Assembly: GCF_000737535.1 (NCBI RefSeq) | Contig: NZ_CP006269.1 | Coordinates: forward strand, 496,001-560,000 | Reading direction: 5' to 3' | Origin: Synechococcus sp. KORDI-100 | Lineage (GTDB): Bacteria; Cyanobacteriota; Cyanobacteriia; PCC-6307; Cyanobiaceae | Length of the DNA stretch: 64,000 bases | In this document: positions 18,501 through 27,258 of the stretch, piece after piece | Numbering within the stretch: position 1 is the stretch's first letter | Layout of the letters: every line of letters begins with the position of its first letter | Made by a program: the position numbers and the translations under genes | The notes under the pieces: generated by a model | Seen by the model: only the letters and a program-made list of their open reading frames with translations | What the model was told of the DNA's origin: nothing | Databases searched by the model: none

Positions 18501-18732
18501 ACTGAATGGAATAGACGCAGTCCCGGACCCACGCATCGCCGTAGTTGCCATGCACCGTGTGGGCTGTGCTTGCTGGCAGCAGTCCGCTGATCGGGTCCTG
18601 TCGGTTCAGGACGACACGTTCGATGGAGCTGTCGAGTTGCCTGAGAAGCTCCGCGGCCCGTGCGTCGTCCATGGCGGTTGCCGTTGAGAACAGAACCATG
18701 ACCTCATGCGACACCACCCCTAAATTCTCCAT
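15496..18732 (-). CDS. Phosphorylase kinase alpha/beta-like (GH15-fold) protein
   Basis: The 1078-residue protein resembles the regulatory alpha/beta subunits of phosphorylase kinase and the GH15 glucoamylase fold. The N-terminal half has the (alpha/alpha)6-barrel style motifs GNYGDAWVRDCVYSIQCVWALA and DNAWGHLQLDATSLFLL. The C-terminal half is an extended helical region rich in arginine, leucine and glutamate. Such proteins are common in cyanobacteria and have no settled function; a role in glycogen or glucan metabolism is only a guess. ATG codons at 18699 and 18672 are alternative starts, the latter beginning MDDARAAELL. It is divergent from the WecG-like gene across 14 bp. Confidence 0.8.
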   Translation of the reverse strand: MENLGVVSHEVMVLFSTATAMDDARAAELLRQLDSSIERVVLNRQDPISGLLPASTAHTVHGNYGDAWVRDCVYSIQCVWALAIAHRRRFGERCSRAWELEERVLALMRGLLRAMMRQAAKVERFKHSLDPLDALHAKYDSRSGDPVVADNAWGHLQLDATSLFLLQLAQLTRGGLPVVRSRDEADFLQNLVHYISRAYRTRDYGIWERGDKANHGQPERNASSIGMAKAALEALEDLDLFGPHGDGSVRLLIPQGAVVRLRRALESLLPRESASKEADSACLSVIGYPAWAVEDAELIERTVKRIRRDLGGSFGYKRFLRDGHQTAIEDVSRLHYEPEELMRFAGIESEWPLFLAFELVTACCEGRWSDARQWHDRLTPLAVPLDGERLFPELYRVPDDAVDLERQTPGSQRREANSNIPLIWTQSLAWVGEMLLEGLVTPNDLDPCERRQPTRLGADSVLVAMAPETASIQHALIAAGLPVDSHESITVLPSGRLNRQLRHIGENMRLALSGHPSQRIETEDTARFYRCDGRSLCFTAAVLEDTISYLADDPRQLVETVVDELHLLQRHWRGHGLPLLVIPIGAEAFQLHPEAFIALGRTLLSGLIEGIPVQFNRVSELANQGRWHTLPVTESDSLSGPEPPSQKTPRLRDATDLADLTAAQEQELDDTPVEQLHQRLWASSSLHEQADVLELLQRRLGAQAIETGPDGRPVDLLLLLDEVYHHGLRCQDWSVVRRCAGAMGMVHPQLEDALTDLLVRQKQVVVGRNYTADSRLITPQSSASIAALIARTSGTDARERMLEQELLLALDAIARREPGLLKGSLTLQLGQLLLLLTSELALERNLSQDEAFEAVCSEPPHAIRTRLRGVLTDMDHARAALQRGEQLHLSGRVQWKVPPPLEERPGGDNWLQHRIRLGTLQRVPRDFYAGIWSLLQHCRGLVIGDKLERRNRLNSALVLEKTAGERNFASQVDHLLSRIEAPEYRQLCCECLLSLMAFVETNPDVRVDDDLALDVVIGHAVRVGWQQNHPELDHKQYGRHKTSAWELFYRASPADCRRWQITALRQLAEQKGLVRSVP

Positions 18733-18746
18733 CTCAGCCTTCGGCC

Positions 18747-19487
18747 ATGGACTTTGTCTCTACGACCCCTGACGATCGCCGGCGCTGCAGGGTTCTCGGC
18801 ATCCCGGTCGATGCCTGTCGGGATGTCCGAGCCGCTGCGTTGGGATTGCATGCCCGCGGCGGCGGTCGCATCGTCACCCTGAATGCTGAGATGACCATGA
18901 CGGCTCGGGCCAATCCAGAGCTCTGTGCAGCCATTGGCTCAGCGGATCTGGTGATCCCTGATGGGGCCGGGGTGGTCTGGGCGCTGTCCCGTCAGGGCGT
19001 GAAAGTTGTGCGGAGTCCAGGGATTGAGCTGGCCTGGACGCTTCTGGGCTACGCAGCTGCCCATCAATGGCGCGTTGCGCTTATTGGTGCGTCACCTGAT
19101 GTGATGAGCACCCTTCAGCAGACACTGCCTGATCAGCTTCCGGGTCTGAATCTGGTGATGACCGTACATGGATACCAACCGGCCGAGGCGTGGCCTGGGC
19201 TGGAATCGCAACTTCTTGGTCTTCAACCTGATCTCATCTTGATCGCTCTGGGTGTTCCCCGTCAGGAACTCTGGTCTGAAACCATCGGTTCCGGGGTCGC
19301 AGGGCTCTGGATGGGAGTCGGAGGCAGCTTTGACGTCTGGGCTGGGGTGAAAAACAGAGCTCCGAGCTGGATGGGACGGTTTCAGATCGAATGGCTTTAC
19401 AGGCTGATCCAGGAGCCCAGCCGCTGGCGGCGGATGCTGTCACTTCCCCAGTTCGTCTGGGAGGTGATCAGCAGAGGTGAGCGCTAA
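18747..19487 (+). CDS. WecG/TagA/CpsF family glycosyltransferase
   Basis: The 246-residue GT26 enzyme transfers an N-acetylaminosugar (typically N-acetylmannosaminuronate or N-acetylmannosamine) to a lipid-linked sugar in surface polysaccharide synthesis. Characteristic stretches are LNAEMTMTARANPEL, IPDGAGVVWALSRQG and LGVPRQELW, followed by the conserved MGVGGSFDVWAG. Length is typical. A WecA-like lipid-carrier transferase at 35784 could supply the acceptor, though the genes are far apart. Its 3' end abuts psbK, which is convergent. Confidence 0.9.
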   Translation: MDFVSTTPDDRRRCRVLGIPVDACRDVRAAALGLHARGGGRIVTLNAEMTMTARANPELCAAIGSADLVIPDGAGVVWALSRQGVKVVRSPGIELAWTLLGYAAAHQWRVALIGASPDVMSTLQQTLPDQLPGLNLVMTVHGYQPAEAWPGLESQLLGLQPDLILIALGVPRQELWSETIGSGVAGLWMGVGGSFDVWAGVKNRAPSWMGRFQIEWLYRLIQEPSRWRRMLSLPQFVWEVISRGER

Positions 19488-19494
19488 TCGCTGA

Positions 19495-19638
19495 TCAGCG
19501 GAAACCGACGGAGGCCTGCCAGACAAAGGCCAGCAACAGGAAAAACACAGGGATCAACGGCAGGATGTCGATCAGGGGAGCGAAGGCCTGGTAAGCCTCC
19601 GGTAGCTGAGCCAGCAGATCGAAGGTGTAGGCAGCCAT
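19495..19638 (-). CDS. psbK: Photosystem II reaction centre protein K
   Basis: This 47-residue gene is too short for most gene finders. After a ten-residue leader the product reads [23 protein letters not shown] and ends [12 protein letters not shown], the hallmark of mature PsbK. It spans the membrane once and sits at the edge of photosystem II near CP43. The gene lies 30 bp downstream of tgt on the same strand, so it may be partly co-transcribed. It converges on the WecG-like gene. Confidence 0.96.
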   Translation of the reverse strand: MAAYTFDLLAQLPEAYQAFAPLIDILPLIPVFFLLLAFVWQASVGFR

Positions 19639-19668
19639 CCCTGGTGACAAACGGGCGAGATTGGGACG

Positions 19669-20787
19669 CTACCACGTGTGATGGGCCGGCGAGTCCTGTT
19701 CCCAGGGAGCGAAATCCTCTGAAAAGCAGCCATCACGGATCGCGCGCCCCATGGCGGTCGTGAACCGGATCAGATGGGTGATGTTGTGAAGGCTCAGCAA
19801 CGTCAGACCCAGGAGCTCATCACTGCGGATCAGATGGTGCAGGTAGGCCCTGGTGTGCCCCTGACAGGCGATGCAGGGACATGATGGGTCAAGGGGTGTG
19901 TGGTCATGCCGGAAACGGGCATTGCGCAGATTCCATCGTTCCCCCCCCACCAGCGCTGTGCCATGGCGGCCCAGCCGTGTTGGAATCACACAGTCGAAGA
20001 GATCGATGCCGTTGGCCACAGCAATGGCCATCTCTCGCAGGGTGCCGATCCCCATCAGATAGCGCGGTCGATCGTCGGGCAGCAGCGGGGTCACATCGCG
20101 CACGATTCGGTGCATGTCCTCCACCGGTTCCCCGACGCTGACTCCTCCGATCGCAATGCCTGGCAGATCGAAATCCGCGACGGTCCTGGCGCTTTCACGG
20201 CGTAGATGAGGAAAACAACCCCCCTGAACGATTCCGAACAGAGCCTGGTCTCTCCGGGTGTGGCTGCTGACGCAGCGTTCAAGCCAGGCATGGGTGCGTC
20301 TGCAGGCGTCGTCCACGTCGTTTTCGGTGGCCGGGTAGGGCGGGCATTGGTCAAAGGCCATCACAACATCAGCTCCCAGGGCCATCTGAATGGCAATGGC
20401 GTGTTCCGGCGTCATGTCGATCATGCGGCCATCGCGAGGGTTTCGAAACACCACGCCGCGATCATCGATTCGGTTCAGGTCTCCCAGGCTGAAGACTTGA
20501 AAGCCACCCGAGTCCGTCAGCATCGGCTGTCGCCAACCCATGAACTGGTGGAGTCCTCCAGCAGCAGCCACAACGTCTTCCCCTGGCTGCAGATGGAGGT
20601 GGTAGGTGTTTGAAAGCACCATTTCGGCACCGGTGCTCAGCAGTTGTTCCGTGCTGATGCCTTTCACGGTGGCCAGGGTGCCCACGGGCATGAAACGCGG
20701 TGTGTGAACCGGTCCATGCGGGGTCTGAAAACAGCCGCAACGAGCTGCACTGCGGGGGCAGTGCGCGCTGATTTCAAAGCTGAACAC
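19669..20787 (-). CDS. tgt: tRNA-guanine transglycosylase
   Basis: The 372-residue enzyme exchanges guanine-34 for the queuine precursor preQ1 in tRNAs with GUN anticodons. The substrate motif [13 protein letters not shown] is near residue 95, and the C-terminal zinc site [17 protein letters not shown] is intact. FGIVQGG and the active-site DCVIPTR segment are also present. Length matches bacterial Tgt. The start at 20787 follows a 29-bp gap from the malate/lactate dehydrogenase homologue, and psbK follows it. Confidence 0.96.
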   Translation of the reverse strand: MFSFEISAHCPRSAARCGCFQTPHGPVHTPRFMPVGTLATVKGISTEQLLSTGAEMVLSNTYHLHLQPGEDVVAAAGGLHQFMGWRQPMLTDSGGFQVFSLGDLNRIDDRGVVFRNPRDGRMIDMTPEHAIAIQMALGADVVMAFDQCPPYPATENDVDDACRRTHAWLERCVSSHTRRDQALFGIVQGGCFPHLRRESARTVADFDLPGIAIGGVSVGEPVEDMHRIVRDVTPLLPDDRPRYLMGIGTLREMAIAVANGIDLFDCVIPTRLGRHGTALVGGERWNLRNARFRHDHTPLDPSCPCIACQGHTRAYLHHLIRSDELLGLTLLSLHNITHLIRFTTAMGRAIRDGCFSEDFAPWEQDSPAHHTW

Positions 20788-20816
20788 GGTTGATCACCGT
20801 TTTGTTGACCCTACGG

Positions 20817-21926
20817 TCACGCCTCGTGAGCAGCTGCAATGGCAACGCTGATGGCCTTGGCCGCCTGATGCATCGCCTCATGTTCGTCGGCATCGAGCTC
20901 CAGAGGGCAGACCTGGGTCCATCCGTTGCTGCCGAGCAGCACGGGCACTCCCAGCACCTCATGGCACCCTGGCCATTCACCATCCAGCAGCACCTGAGCA
21001 GCGACAACCTGACTTCGGGCTTCGGCGAGGCAGGCCACAAGATCCGCCACCGCGTGGGCCGTCATCACTTCTGTCGTGTGACCTGCGCTGGTGAAATGCG
21101 TCAGGAAAGGCCTGAGTCCGGTGCGCAGATCCGCGGGGCAGGACGAGATCAGGGCGTTGGCGTCGCTCCACGCCTCGTTCTGCAGATGCTGCAGGAGTTC
21201 ACGGCGCTGGTGACGAAGGCGCTCGCCATAGTCCGTGGCCCTGCCGGCTTCTTTCAGCTGGTTTTGCAGCTCGCGCAATCTGGTTGCGGTGATTCCCCAG
21301 GCATTGATCTGACTGCGACAGGGGATCAGATGGTCGCCGTGTTGTCCAAGGGCCCAGGCCTGCAGATGCGTCCGACGGATCGATAGGTCGCGTGCGAGTT
21401 CTGCTCGGAACCGAAGGGTGTCTGACCAGGCACCGGCGCCGATCACCCGGTGGCGCCCCAGCGCCTCGGCAAAGATTCGAACACCCAGTTCGACCGGGTT
21501 CGACTGCACGATCACAACCGGGGGTTCCCCGGGTTGTCCCGCCAGGACATCGGCATAGTGCTGGAACAATGTGAGGTTGTCCCGTCCAAGCCTTGCCCGG
21601 TCTGCGTTTTCGCCGGGATTGCTGCTCAGTGTGCGCCCGGCCAGCATCACCACAACGTCGGCTCGAATTTCCTCGGGATCGAGAACGACATCGATTGCTG
21701 GGGCGTTGTCGCAGAACGCATCGCTGAGATCAGCTCGCAACGACCAAAGGCTGACCTCGCTGCCGCCGCCCCGGTGTCCCACCAGCTGCAAGAGTCCTTC
21801 CGAAGGAATCAGATGGCGATCCAAAAGCTGAACAGCCAGTTGACGGCCGCAATGACCGGCGGCGCCGATGATGGCCAGTTGCATCCTGGTCGGCGAACGG
21901 CATTCCATGTTGCCTTGAGCCCTCAC
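20817..21926 (-). CDS. Lactate/malate dehydrogenase family protein
   Basis: The Rossmann start MQLAIIGAAGHCG suggests the true start is the ATG at 21884 or possibly 21908; the earlier start adds a non-conserved tail. Family catalytic positions are visible: Asp and Arg in SDTLRFR, and the general base His in LGQHGDH. QSNPVE matches the usual TNPVD. The loop that selects substrate is longer than usual (AGRTLSSNPGENADRARLG), so I cannot say malate or lactate with confidence. The overall divergence suggests a distinct subfamily. It is upstream of tgt on the same strand. Confidence 0.75.
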   Translation of the reverse strand: MRAQGNMECRSPTRMQLAIIGAAGHCGRQLAVQLLDRHLIPSEGLLQLVGHRGGGSEVSLWSLRADLSDAFCDNAPAIDVVLDPEEIRADVVVMLAGRTLSSNPGENADRARLGRDNLTLFQHYADVLAGQPGEPPVVIVQSNPVELGVRIFAEALGRHRVIGAGAWSDTLRFRAELARDLSIRRTHLQAWALGQHGDHLIPCRSQINAWGITATRLRELQNQLKEAGRATDYGERLRHQRRELLQHLQNEAWSDANALISSCPADLRTGLRPFLTHFTSAGHTTEVMTAHAVADLVACLAEARSQVVAAQVLLDGEWPGCHEVLGVPVLLGSNGWTQVCPLELDADEHEAMHQAAKAISVAIAAAHEA

Positions 21927-21981
21927 CCGTAGGTTTGGAGGGCGACGCAGCAGGTCAATCGCTGGGAAATCACCACCTTGG

Positions 21982-22701
21982 TTGGCCGATTTCGCCGGGG
22001 CCTGGGTCTTCTATTCCGTGCTTCCCGGTCTGCCCTGGGTGGAGCCGAGCTTTCGAAGGATCGCTCGCTTTGCGCCCTGGATCGGGTTAACGCTTGGTGC
22101 CATTCAAGTTGGCTTCTGGTGGGTCCTGATCTTCCTGGGCTGGCCGTCCATTGCCGTGGCACCACTGCTCCTGGCCTTCGGAATCTGGTTCAGCGGCGGA
22201 CTGCATCACGATGGCCTGATGGATACGGCGGATGGGCTTGCGGCCGGCCGTTCGCGGCGTCTGGAGGCGATGGAGGACAGTCGCGTCGGTGCCAGCGGAG
22301 TTCTGGCTCTGGCCATGGTGCTGCTGATTGAGATGGGGGCCCTGATTCAGCTGGGTCCCCAGGCACCGGTGGCCCTGCTCCTCGCCGCGATCGGAGCTCG
22401 CGCTGCGCCGCTCTGGGCGATGGCTCACTTCGACTACCTGCGTCAAGACGGCTCTGCCGCATTTCACCGTGAGCACGCAAGTCCTGGCTGGGATCTCTTG
22501 CCGCTGTTGCCACTTCTGGCACTGCTGCTGCCAATGGCGGGTGCCCTTCCCCTGGTGATGGGGACGCTGGTGGCTCTGCTGGTCCCTGAATGGCTGGGAC
22601 GACGACTCGGCGGACACACCGGAGATTCCTACGGAGCGACGGTGGTGCTCACCGAAGCCTTCATCCTGTTGATGTCTGCGTTGCTGGCGACGGCCATCTG
22701 A
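21982..22701 (+). CDS. cobS: Adenosylcobinamide-GDP ribazoletransferase (cobalamin synthase)
   Basis: The 239-residue polytopic membrane enzyme joins adenosylcobinamide-GDP to the lower-ligand nucleoside in the last steps of cobamide synthesis. The metal-binding signature SGGLHHDGLMDTADGL is intact near residue 71, with RVGASGVLA following. No ATG or GTG is available upstream, so the start is probably the TTG at 21982. The 3' end overlaps the convergent sensor kinase gene by 41 bp. A P-loop-less adenosyltransferase homologue lies at 51879. Confidence 0.94.
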   Translation: MADFAGAWVFYSVLPGLPWVEPSFRRIARFAPWIGLTLGAIQVGFWWVLIFLGWPSIAVAPLLLAFGIWFSGGLHHDGLMDTADGLAAGRSRRLEAMEDSRVGASGVLALAMVLLIEMGALIQLGPQAPVALLLAAIGARAAPLWAMAHFDYLRQDGSAAFHREHASPGWDLLPLLPLLALLLPMAGALPLVMGTLVALLVPEWLGRRLGGHTGDSYGATVVLTEAFILLMSALLATAI

Positions 22702-23791
22702 GTCGAAAGGCGTTGCCTTGGCTGGGCAGGTCGGGCACGAGGCACGAGGGTTGGGTGAGCAGATCAAGGGCCCCGGCGTGCTGCTCCGCCAAATCCCGTG
22801 CCAAGGCCAGGCCAAGCCCCGTTCCGGAACGCTCCTGCCCCGCTGCACCGCGGAATCCCCGTTGGAAGATCCGCTCCCGATCGGCCTCCTGGATCGGAGG
22901 TCCGCTGTCCCAGACTGCCAACCCATCGTCCAGGAGGTTCAGCCCAATCGACTGGCCCGCTGGGCTGTAGCGGAAGGCGTTCTCGAGCAGATTGGCGACG
23001 ATCTCCACGATGGCATCGGTGCCTGGCGTGGAGAGGTCGGTGGACCATGCCGGCCACCGCGGCGGACCATGCCAGGGGCGGCCCTGAAGTGAGGCGGTGG
23101 CGGCAGCGCGATCGATCAGCGGGCGCAGCCGTTCCTGCAGGCAAACGGTGTTGGACGACAGCCCCGGTGGAAGCAGAAGTGGACTGCCGGGATCAGGACT
23201 TGCCGGCAGAACGTCCTGGTTGAGGCCATCGAGGGCATTGATGTATTGGCCGAGCTGGCTTTGCTCGCTCAGCATGCCCTCCACCAGTTCCCGGTGCTGG
23301 CTGTCCGGTTCCAGTCGCCGAAGCAGCAGCTGGGCATAGGTGCGCAGGGCGGAGAGCGGATTGCGCAGCTGGTGCACCAGCGTCTGCGTCTGGCGACGCT
23401 GGTCGACGAGGGCCTCTCGCAGCTGCAGGCATTCAAGGTCGAGTGTCAGTGCATGGCTGATCGCAACAGCACTGCTGCGGAGTCGCTCGTCCAGTGCAGG
23501 ACTCCAATCGGCTTCAGAGGGGATCTCGGCGCGCAGTGCACCGAGGATGAGCGAGCCGTCCTGGAGTGGGTACCAGCGTCGATCCCGAGATGGCACTCGA
23601 AGAGCATGATCACGTTCGACCGCAGGCAGTTGGCGTTCACCCACTGGCCACTGTCGAACCAGTTCCAGCGCAGGGCCTGGATTGTTTTCAGGACGGCTGA
23701 GATAAAGGGCCAGCTGTCGCAGATTTGTGTCTTGACAGAGTGCAGATAGCAACCTGTCCGAAAACCCGAGAAATCGGTCTGTCAACGGCAT
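22661..23791 (-). CDS. Soluble sensor histidine kinase
   Basis: The 376-residue product has no membrane helix. The phosphoacceptor is His140 in TLVHQLRNPLSALR, followed by a two-helix dimerisation region. The ATPase domain has an N box (VANLLENAFRYSP), a G1 box (VWDSGPPI) and a G2 box (RSGTGLGLALA). The first 110 residues are a sensory region without a recognisable domain. No response regulator is adjacent, so it is an orphan kinase. Stimulus and partner are unknown. Confidence 0.88.
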   Translation of the reverse strand: MPLTDRFLGFSDRLLSALCQDTNLRQLALYLSRPENNPGPALELVRQWPVGERQLPAVERDHALRVPSRDRRWYPLQDGSLILGALRAEIPSEADWSPALDERLRSSAVAISHALTLDLECLQLREALVDQRRQTQTLVHQLRNPLSALRTYAQLLLRRLEPDSQHRELVEGMLSEQSQLGQYINALDGLNQDVLPASPDPGSPLLLPPGLSSNTVCLQERLRPLIDRAAATASLQGRPWHGPPRWPAWSTDLSTPGTDAIVEIVANLLENAFRYSPAGQSIGLNLLDDGLAVWDSGPPIQEADRERIFQRGFRGAAGQERSGTGLGLALARDLAEQHAGALDLLTQPSCLVPDLPSQGNAFRLRWPSPATQTSTG

Positions 23792-24173
23792 CGAGACGGG
23801 TGTGCGGATGACAGGAGGAGGTGGACCACCCAGGGGGGCTTGAAAAATCTAGGAAAAGTCTTAAGATTTGAGGACTGACCGAGGCTAAGCTCACAAGAGC
23901 GGCTGCCCGCCAGACCTTGTAAAGGTTGCAATTTCTATGCGACCGAGGTTACAGCAGAGGTTGAAGAGTCCCCTGCTGTTTCCGGCTCCGGCCTAGCTGG
24001 GTTGCTGGTGTTCCGATGGCTGCTGCACGGCTGCAGTCATCTTGTGACGCGGTCCTCTGACGTCCATGCGTCGCCCAGTCCATCTCAATTGATCGGTGCA
24101 GCTCCCTGTGCCAGTCACAGGATGGTTGTTCAGCTTTGTCTTCCTTTTAAAGCCCCCTTCCCGGAGTTCAGTC
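23792..24173. other. 382-bp divergent intergenic region
   Basis: The region lies between the divergent kinase and DUF3155 genes. No convincing gene is present. A hairpin at 23952-23978 (CAGCAGAGG, loop, CCCCTGCTG, one mismatch) is followed by a short T run and could be part of a long DUF3155 leader or a small RNA. No known riboswitch or RNA family is recognised. Confidence 0.5.
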
Positions 24174-24542
24174 ATGTCCAAGAAGCGCAAGCGCATCAGT
24201 CGTCGCCGTCTTGCCGGGCAGCGCGTCCTGGCCCATGTGCCGACGCATCACCTTGAAACCGGTGACTACAAGCCCGTTACGGCGGCTCGACGCTTCATTG
24301 CCGAAGGAGCGCTGGTTCCGCCTGCCCTGCTGAATGTCCGACGCAACGAGCACACGACCGATCGATTCTTCTGGGGAGAGAAAGGTTTGTTCAGCGCTCA
24401 GTACGCCGAGGAAAACCACTTTCTGTTTCCATCCCTTCGTGTGATCGTTGATTCGGTTGGCGAGGACAAGCTCTTTGAAGGGCTCGATCTGGCTGCGGAC
24501 GATTGGGAAGAGATGGAGGAGTACGAGTACGCGTTCGTCTGA
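24174..24542 (+). CDS. DUF3155 family cyanobacterial protein
   Basis: The ATG at 24174 is chosen over upstream in-frame starts. GGAG lies nine bases before it and the product then begins with the family's basic MSKKRKRISRRRLAGQRVLAHVP. The 122-residue protein is basic at the N-terminus and strongly acidic at the C-terminus (DDWEEMEEYEYAFV). It is conserved in cyanobacteria as DUF3155 with unknown function. The basic start suggests nucleic-acid or ribosome contact, but this is inference. It converges on the esterase gene with no gap. Confidence 0.85.
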   Translation: MSKKRKRISRRRLAGQRVLAHVPTHHLETGDYKPVTAARRFIAEGALVPPALLNVRRNEHTTDRFFWGEKGLFSAQYAEENHFLFPSLRVIVDSVGEDKLFEGLDLAADDWEEMEEYEYAFV

Positions 24543-25118
24543 TCAGCCGCTGCTGCATTGATCCAGCATCTGCCTCAGGCTGTGGCTTAGGGAAGGCATC
24601 ACGTCCTGAGGAATGGTGTGACCATCGCGGAAGACTTGCTTCTGACGGCGAGACGGATTCAGCCGATTCCAGATCGCATCCATCGCCATGAATGGAACGA
24701 TGGAATCCTGCTCGCCATGCAGCAGCAGTACAGGGGGATGTGCTGCCGGTGGTGCCCATCCCGGATGGGGGTAACCGCTGCATGAGATCACCCCTGCGAG
24801 GTCAAGAGAGCAACCGACGTGGAGGGCCATGGCTCCTCCCTGGGAAAACCCGAACAGAACCGTGCTGGCCAGAGCCTGTTCACCTCCGTCCAGCTGGATC
24901 AGTCGCGTTCTGAGGGAGTCCACCGCGGCTGGCACCTCCTGCCACTGGGCTGGGAAGAGGCTGTACCACTGACGTCCTGGCGGTTCAGGGTGAGGTTCCG
25001 GTGCATCGAGAGCCACAACATCGAGGGGATCGGGGTGACGCTCCTGGAGTACCTCCCCGAGAGGTTGCAGATCATCGGCATTAGCTCCCCATCCGTGCAG
25101 AAGAACCAGACGTGGCAT
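24543..25118 (-). CDS. Phospholipase/carboxylesterase family alpha/beta hydrolase
   Basis: The product of about 191 residues carries the oxyanion segment [14 protein letters not shown], the nucleophile elbow GFSQGGAMA (Ser) and the catalytic His in [21 protein letters not shown] supplies the acid. This matches the small cyanobacterial and bacterial carboxylesterases related to acyl-protein thioesterase. Two ATGs in tandem begin the gene (25121 and 25118). It is divergent from purH, with the start regions close together. The natural ester is unknown. Confidence 0.9.
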   Translation of the reverse strand: MPRLVLLHGWGANADDLQPLGEVLQERHPDPLDVVALDAPEPHPEPPGRQWYSLFPAQWQEVPAAVDSLRTRLIQLDGGEQALASTVLFGFSQGGAMALHVGCSLDLAGVISCSGYPHPGWAPPAAHPPVLLLHGEQDSIVPFMAMDAIWNRLNPSRRQKQVFRDGHTIPQDVMPSLSHSLRQMLDQCSSG

Positions 25119-25177
25119 CACTGGGGCCTAGAGCGCTGATGCGTAGGTTGGCTCAGCATCATGTTCCCGCGGGATTC

Positions 25178-26740
25178 ATGGCTCCTTTCGCTCTCTTGAG
25201 TGTTTCGGACAAGACCGGCCTTGTGCCTCTCGCCGAGGCTCTGCATCGGCGCCATGGCTATCAGCTCCTTTCAAGTGGAGGCACCGCCAAGGTTCTCGAG
25301 GCCGCTGGACTTCCTGTGACCCGCGTCTCCGACCACACCGGCGCACCGGAAATCCTTGGTGGTCGTGTCAAAACCCTTCATCCGCGCGTCCATGGCGGAA
25401 TCCTGGCGAAGCGAGAAGACCCGGAGCACCGAGCCGATCTCGACCAGCAGGGAATCGTCGCCATCGATCTTGTCGTGGTCAATCTCTACCCCTTTCGGGA
25501 GACGATCGCCAAAGCCGATGTCAGCTGGGACGAGGCCATCGAGAACATTGACATCGGCGGTCCGGCCATGGTGCGCGCCGCTGCCAAAAATCACGCGGAT
25601 GTGACTGTGCTCACCAGCCCGGAGCAATACAACGTCGTTCTGGCAGCCCTTGCGGAGACCAGCGACGGCGTCCCGGTTGATCTGCGCAGACGTCTGGCAC
25701 TCGAGGCTTTTCAGCACACCGCTGCCTACGACACAGCGATCAGCAACTGGATGGCTGATCAGAGTCCGCGACCCGGGAGCCCCTGGCTGACGGCCGTCCC
25801 CCTCAGGCAAACGTTGCGGTACGGTGAGAATCCGCACCAGAAGGCCCGTTGGTTCAGTCAGCCAAAACAGGGCTGGGGTGGTGCGATCCAGCTGCAGGGA
25901 AAGGAGCTCAGCACCAATAATTTGCTTGATCTGGAAGCCGCCCTGGCCTCGGTGAGGGAGTTCGGTTACGGCAGCGACGGCGAACACCCGGCGAGGCAAC
26001 CGGCAGCCGTTGTCGTGAAGCACACCAATCCCTGTGGTGTCGCTGTCGCTGATGCTCTGCCGGCGGCGTTGACCCGGGCGCTTGATGGAGATCGCATCAG
26101 TGCGTTCGGGGGGATTGTTGCCATCAATGGTTGTGTGGAGGCCGCAGCTGCCCGTGAACTCACCAGTCTGTTTCTGGAGTGCGTGGTGGCCCCGGGCTTC
26201 AGTCCGGAGGCGCGTGAAATCCTTGCGGCGAAGCCCAATCTCCGTTTGCTGGAGCTTGCGCCAGCTGCGATCGACGCGGCCGGTCCGGATAATGTGCGCA
26301 GCATCCTCGGTGGACTGCTGGTGCAGGATCTTGACGATCGGCCTTGCGATTCCGATGCCTGGACGGTGGCGACCGAACGGCCGCCTTCACCCCAGGAACG
26401 ACAGGACCTTGAATTTGCCTGGCGTCTGGTACGTCACGTGCGTTCCAACGCCATCGTCGTTGCGCGCGATGGCCAGAGCCTGGGTGTTGGAGCTGGCCAG
26501 ATGAATCGCGTGGGCTCTGCACGGATCGCCCTGGAGGCTGCCGCCGATCAGGCCAAGGGGGCGGTTCTGGCCAGTGATGGCTTCTTTCCCTTCGATGACA
26601 CCGTCCGTCTGGCGGCATCCCATGGCATCAGCGCTGTCATCCACCCTGGGGGCAGTTTGCGGGATGCCGAATCGATCAAAGCCTGCGATGAACTCGGAAT
26701 GGCCATGTTGCTCACGGGTCGACGCCACTTCCTGCATTGA
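25178..26740 (+). CDS. purH: Bifunctional AICAR transformylase/IMP cyclohydrolase
   Basis: The enzyme performs the last two steps of purine synthesis, AICAR to FAICAR to IMP. The ATG at 25178 gives 520 residues beginning [15 protein letters not shown], the conserved N-terminus of the cyclohydrolase domain; earlier in-frame starts overlap the divergent esterase gene. SSGGTAKVL, the [16 protein letters not shown] segment and the transformylase motifs LRYGENPHQ and KHTNPCG are all present. A DUF4079 membrane protein follows after 54 bp and may be co-transcribed. Confidence 0.97.
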   Translation: MAPFALLSVSDKTGLVPLAEALHRRHGYQLLSSGGTAKVLEAAGLPVTRVSDHTGAPEILGGRVKTLHPRVHGGILAKREDPEHRADLDQQGIVAIDLVVVNLYPFRETIAKADVSWDEAIENIDIGGPAMVRAAAKNHADVTVLTSPEQYNVVLAALAETSDGVPVDLRRRLALEAFQHTAAYDTAISNWMADQSPRPGSPWLTAVPLRQTLRYGENPHQKARWFSQPKQGWGGAIQLQGKELSTNNLLDLEAALASVREFGYGSDGEHPARQPAAVVVKHTNPCGVAVADALPAALTRALDGDRISAFGGIVAINGCVEAAAARELTSLFLECVVAPGFSPEAREILAAKPNLRLLELAPAAIDAAGPDNVRSILGGLLVQDLDDRPCDSDAWTVATERPPSPQERQDLEFAWRLVRHVRSNAIVVARDGQSLGVGAGQMNRVGSARIALEAAADQAKGAVLASDGFFPFDDTVRLAASHGISAVIHPGGSLRDAESIKACDELGMAMLLTGRRHFLH

Positions 26741-26794
26741 CACAGATTGGGACCGTCGACCCCTAGCCTCGTCGGGTCGCTCCCCCGTCGTTCG

Positions 26795-27253
26795 ATGCTG
26801 GCCACGCTCCCCTTCAGCTTCAACTTCTTTCACCCCTTGACGGAGTGGGCTCTGCTGGCCGTTGGAGGCTGGGCCCTGTATCTGGGGATCAAAGCCAAGA
26901 AGACACGGACGGGGACCCCAGAACAACGAAAAGAGCTGATCCCCGGAAAATTTGCCCAGCGGCACTACCGCTGGGGATCATTGTTTCTGGCTGTGATGAG
27001 TGTTGGGACCCTTGGAGGCATGGCCGTCACCTACCTCAACAACGGCAAACTGTTCGTGGGTCCACACCTGCTCGTGGGCCTTGCCATGACCGGCATGATC
27101 GCTGTCGCGGCTTCTCTTTCTCCCTTGATGCAACAGGGCAATTTGATTGCCAGAAAGGCTCATGTGGGACTGAACATGGGTGTACTCACCCTGTTTCTCT
27201 GGCAAGCCGTCAGCGGCATGGAGATCGTCAACAAGATCTGGTCGAATCGCTGA
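26795..27253 (+). CDS. DUF4079 family membrane protein
   Basis: The ATG at 26795 gives 152 residues beginning LATLPFSFNFFHPLTEW, preferred over an upstream non-conserved extension. About four hydrophobic helices are visible, with a basic loop (IKAKKTRTGTPEQRKELIPGKFAQRHYRWG) after the first. The helix pattern with paired histidines resembles small cytochrome b561-like proteins. DUF4079 is known from cyanobacteria and plastids and has no established function. It lies downstream of purH and converges with the DUF1997 gene. Confidence 0.8.
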   Translation: MLATLPFSFNFFHPLTEWALLAVGGWALYLGIKAKKTRTGTPEQRKELIPGKFAQRHYRWGSLFLAVMSVGTLGGMAVTYLNNGKLFVGPHLLVGLAMTGMIAVAASLSPLMQQGNLIARKAHVGLNMGVLTLFLWQAVSGMEIVNKIWSNR

Positions 27254-27258
27254 GGGAT

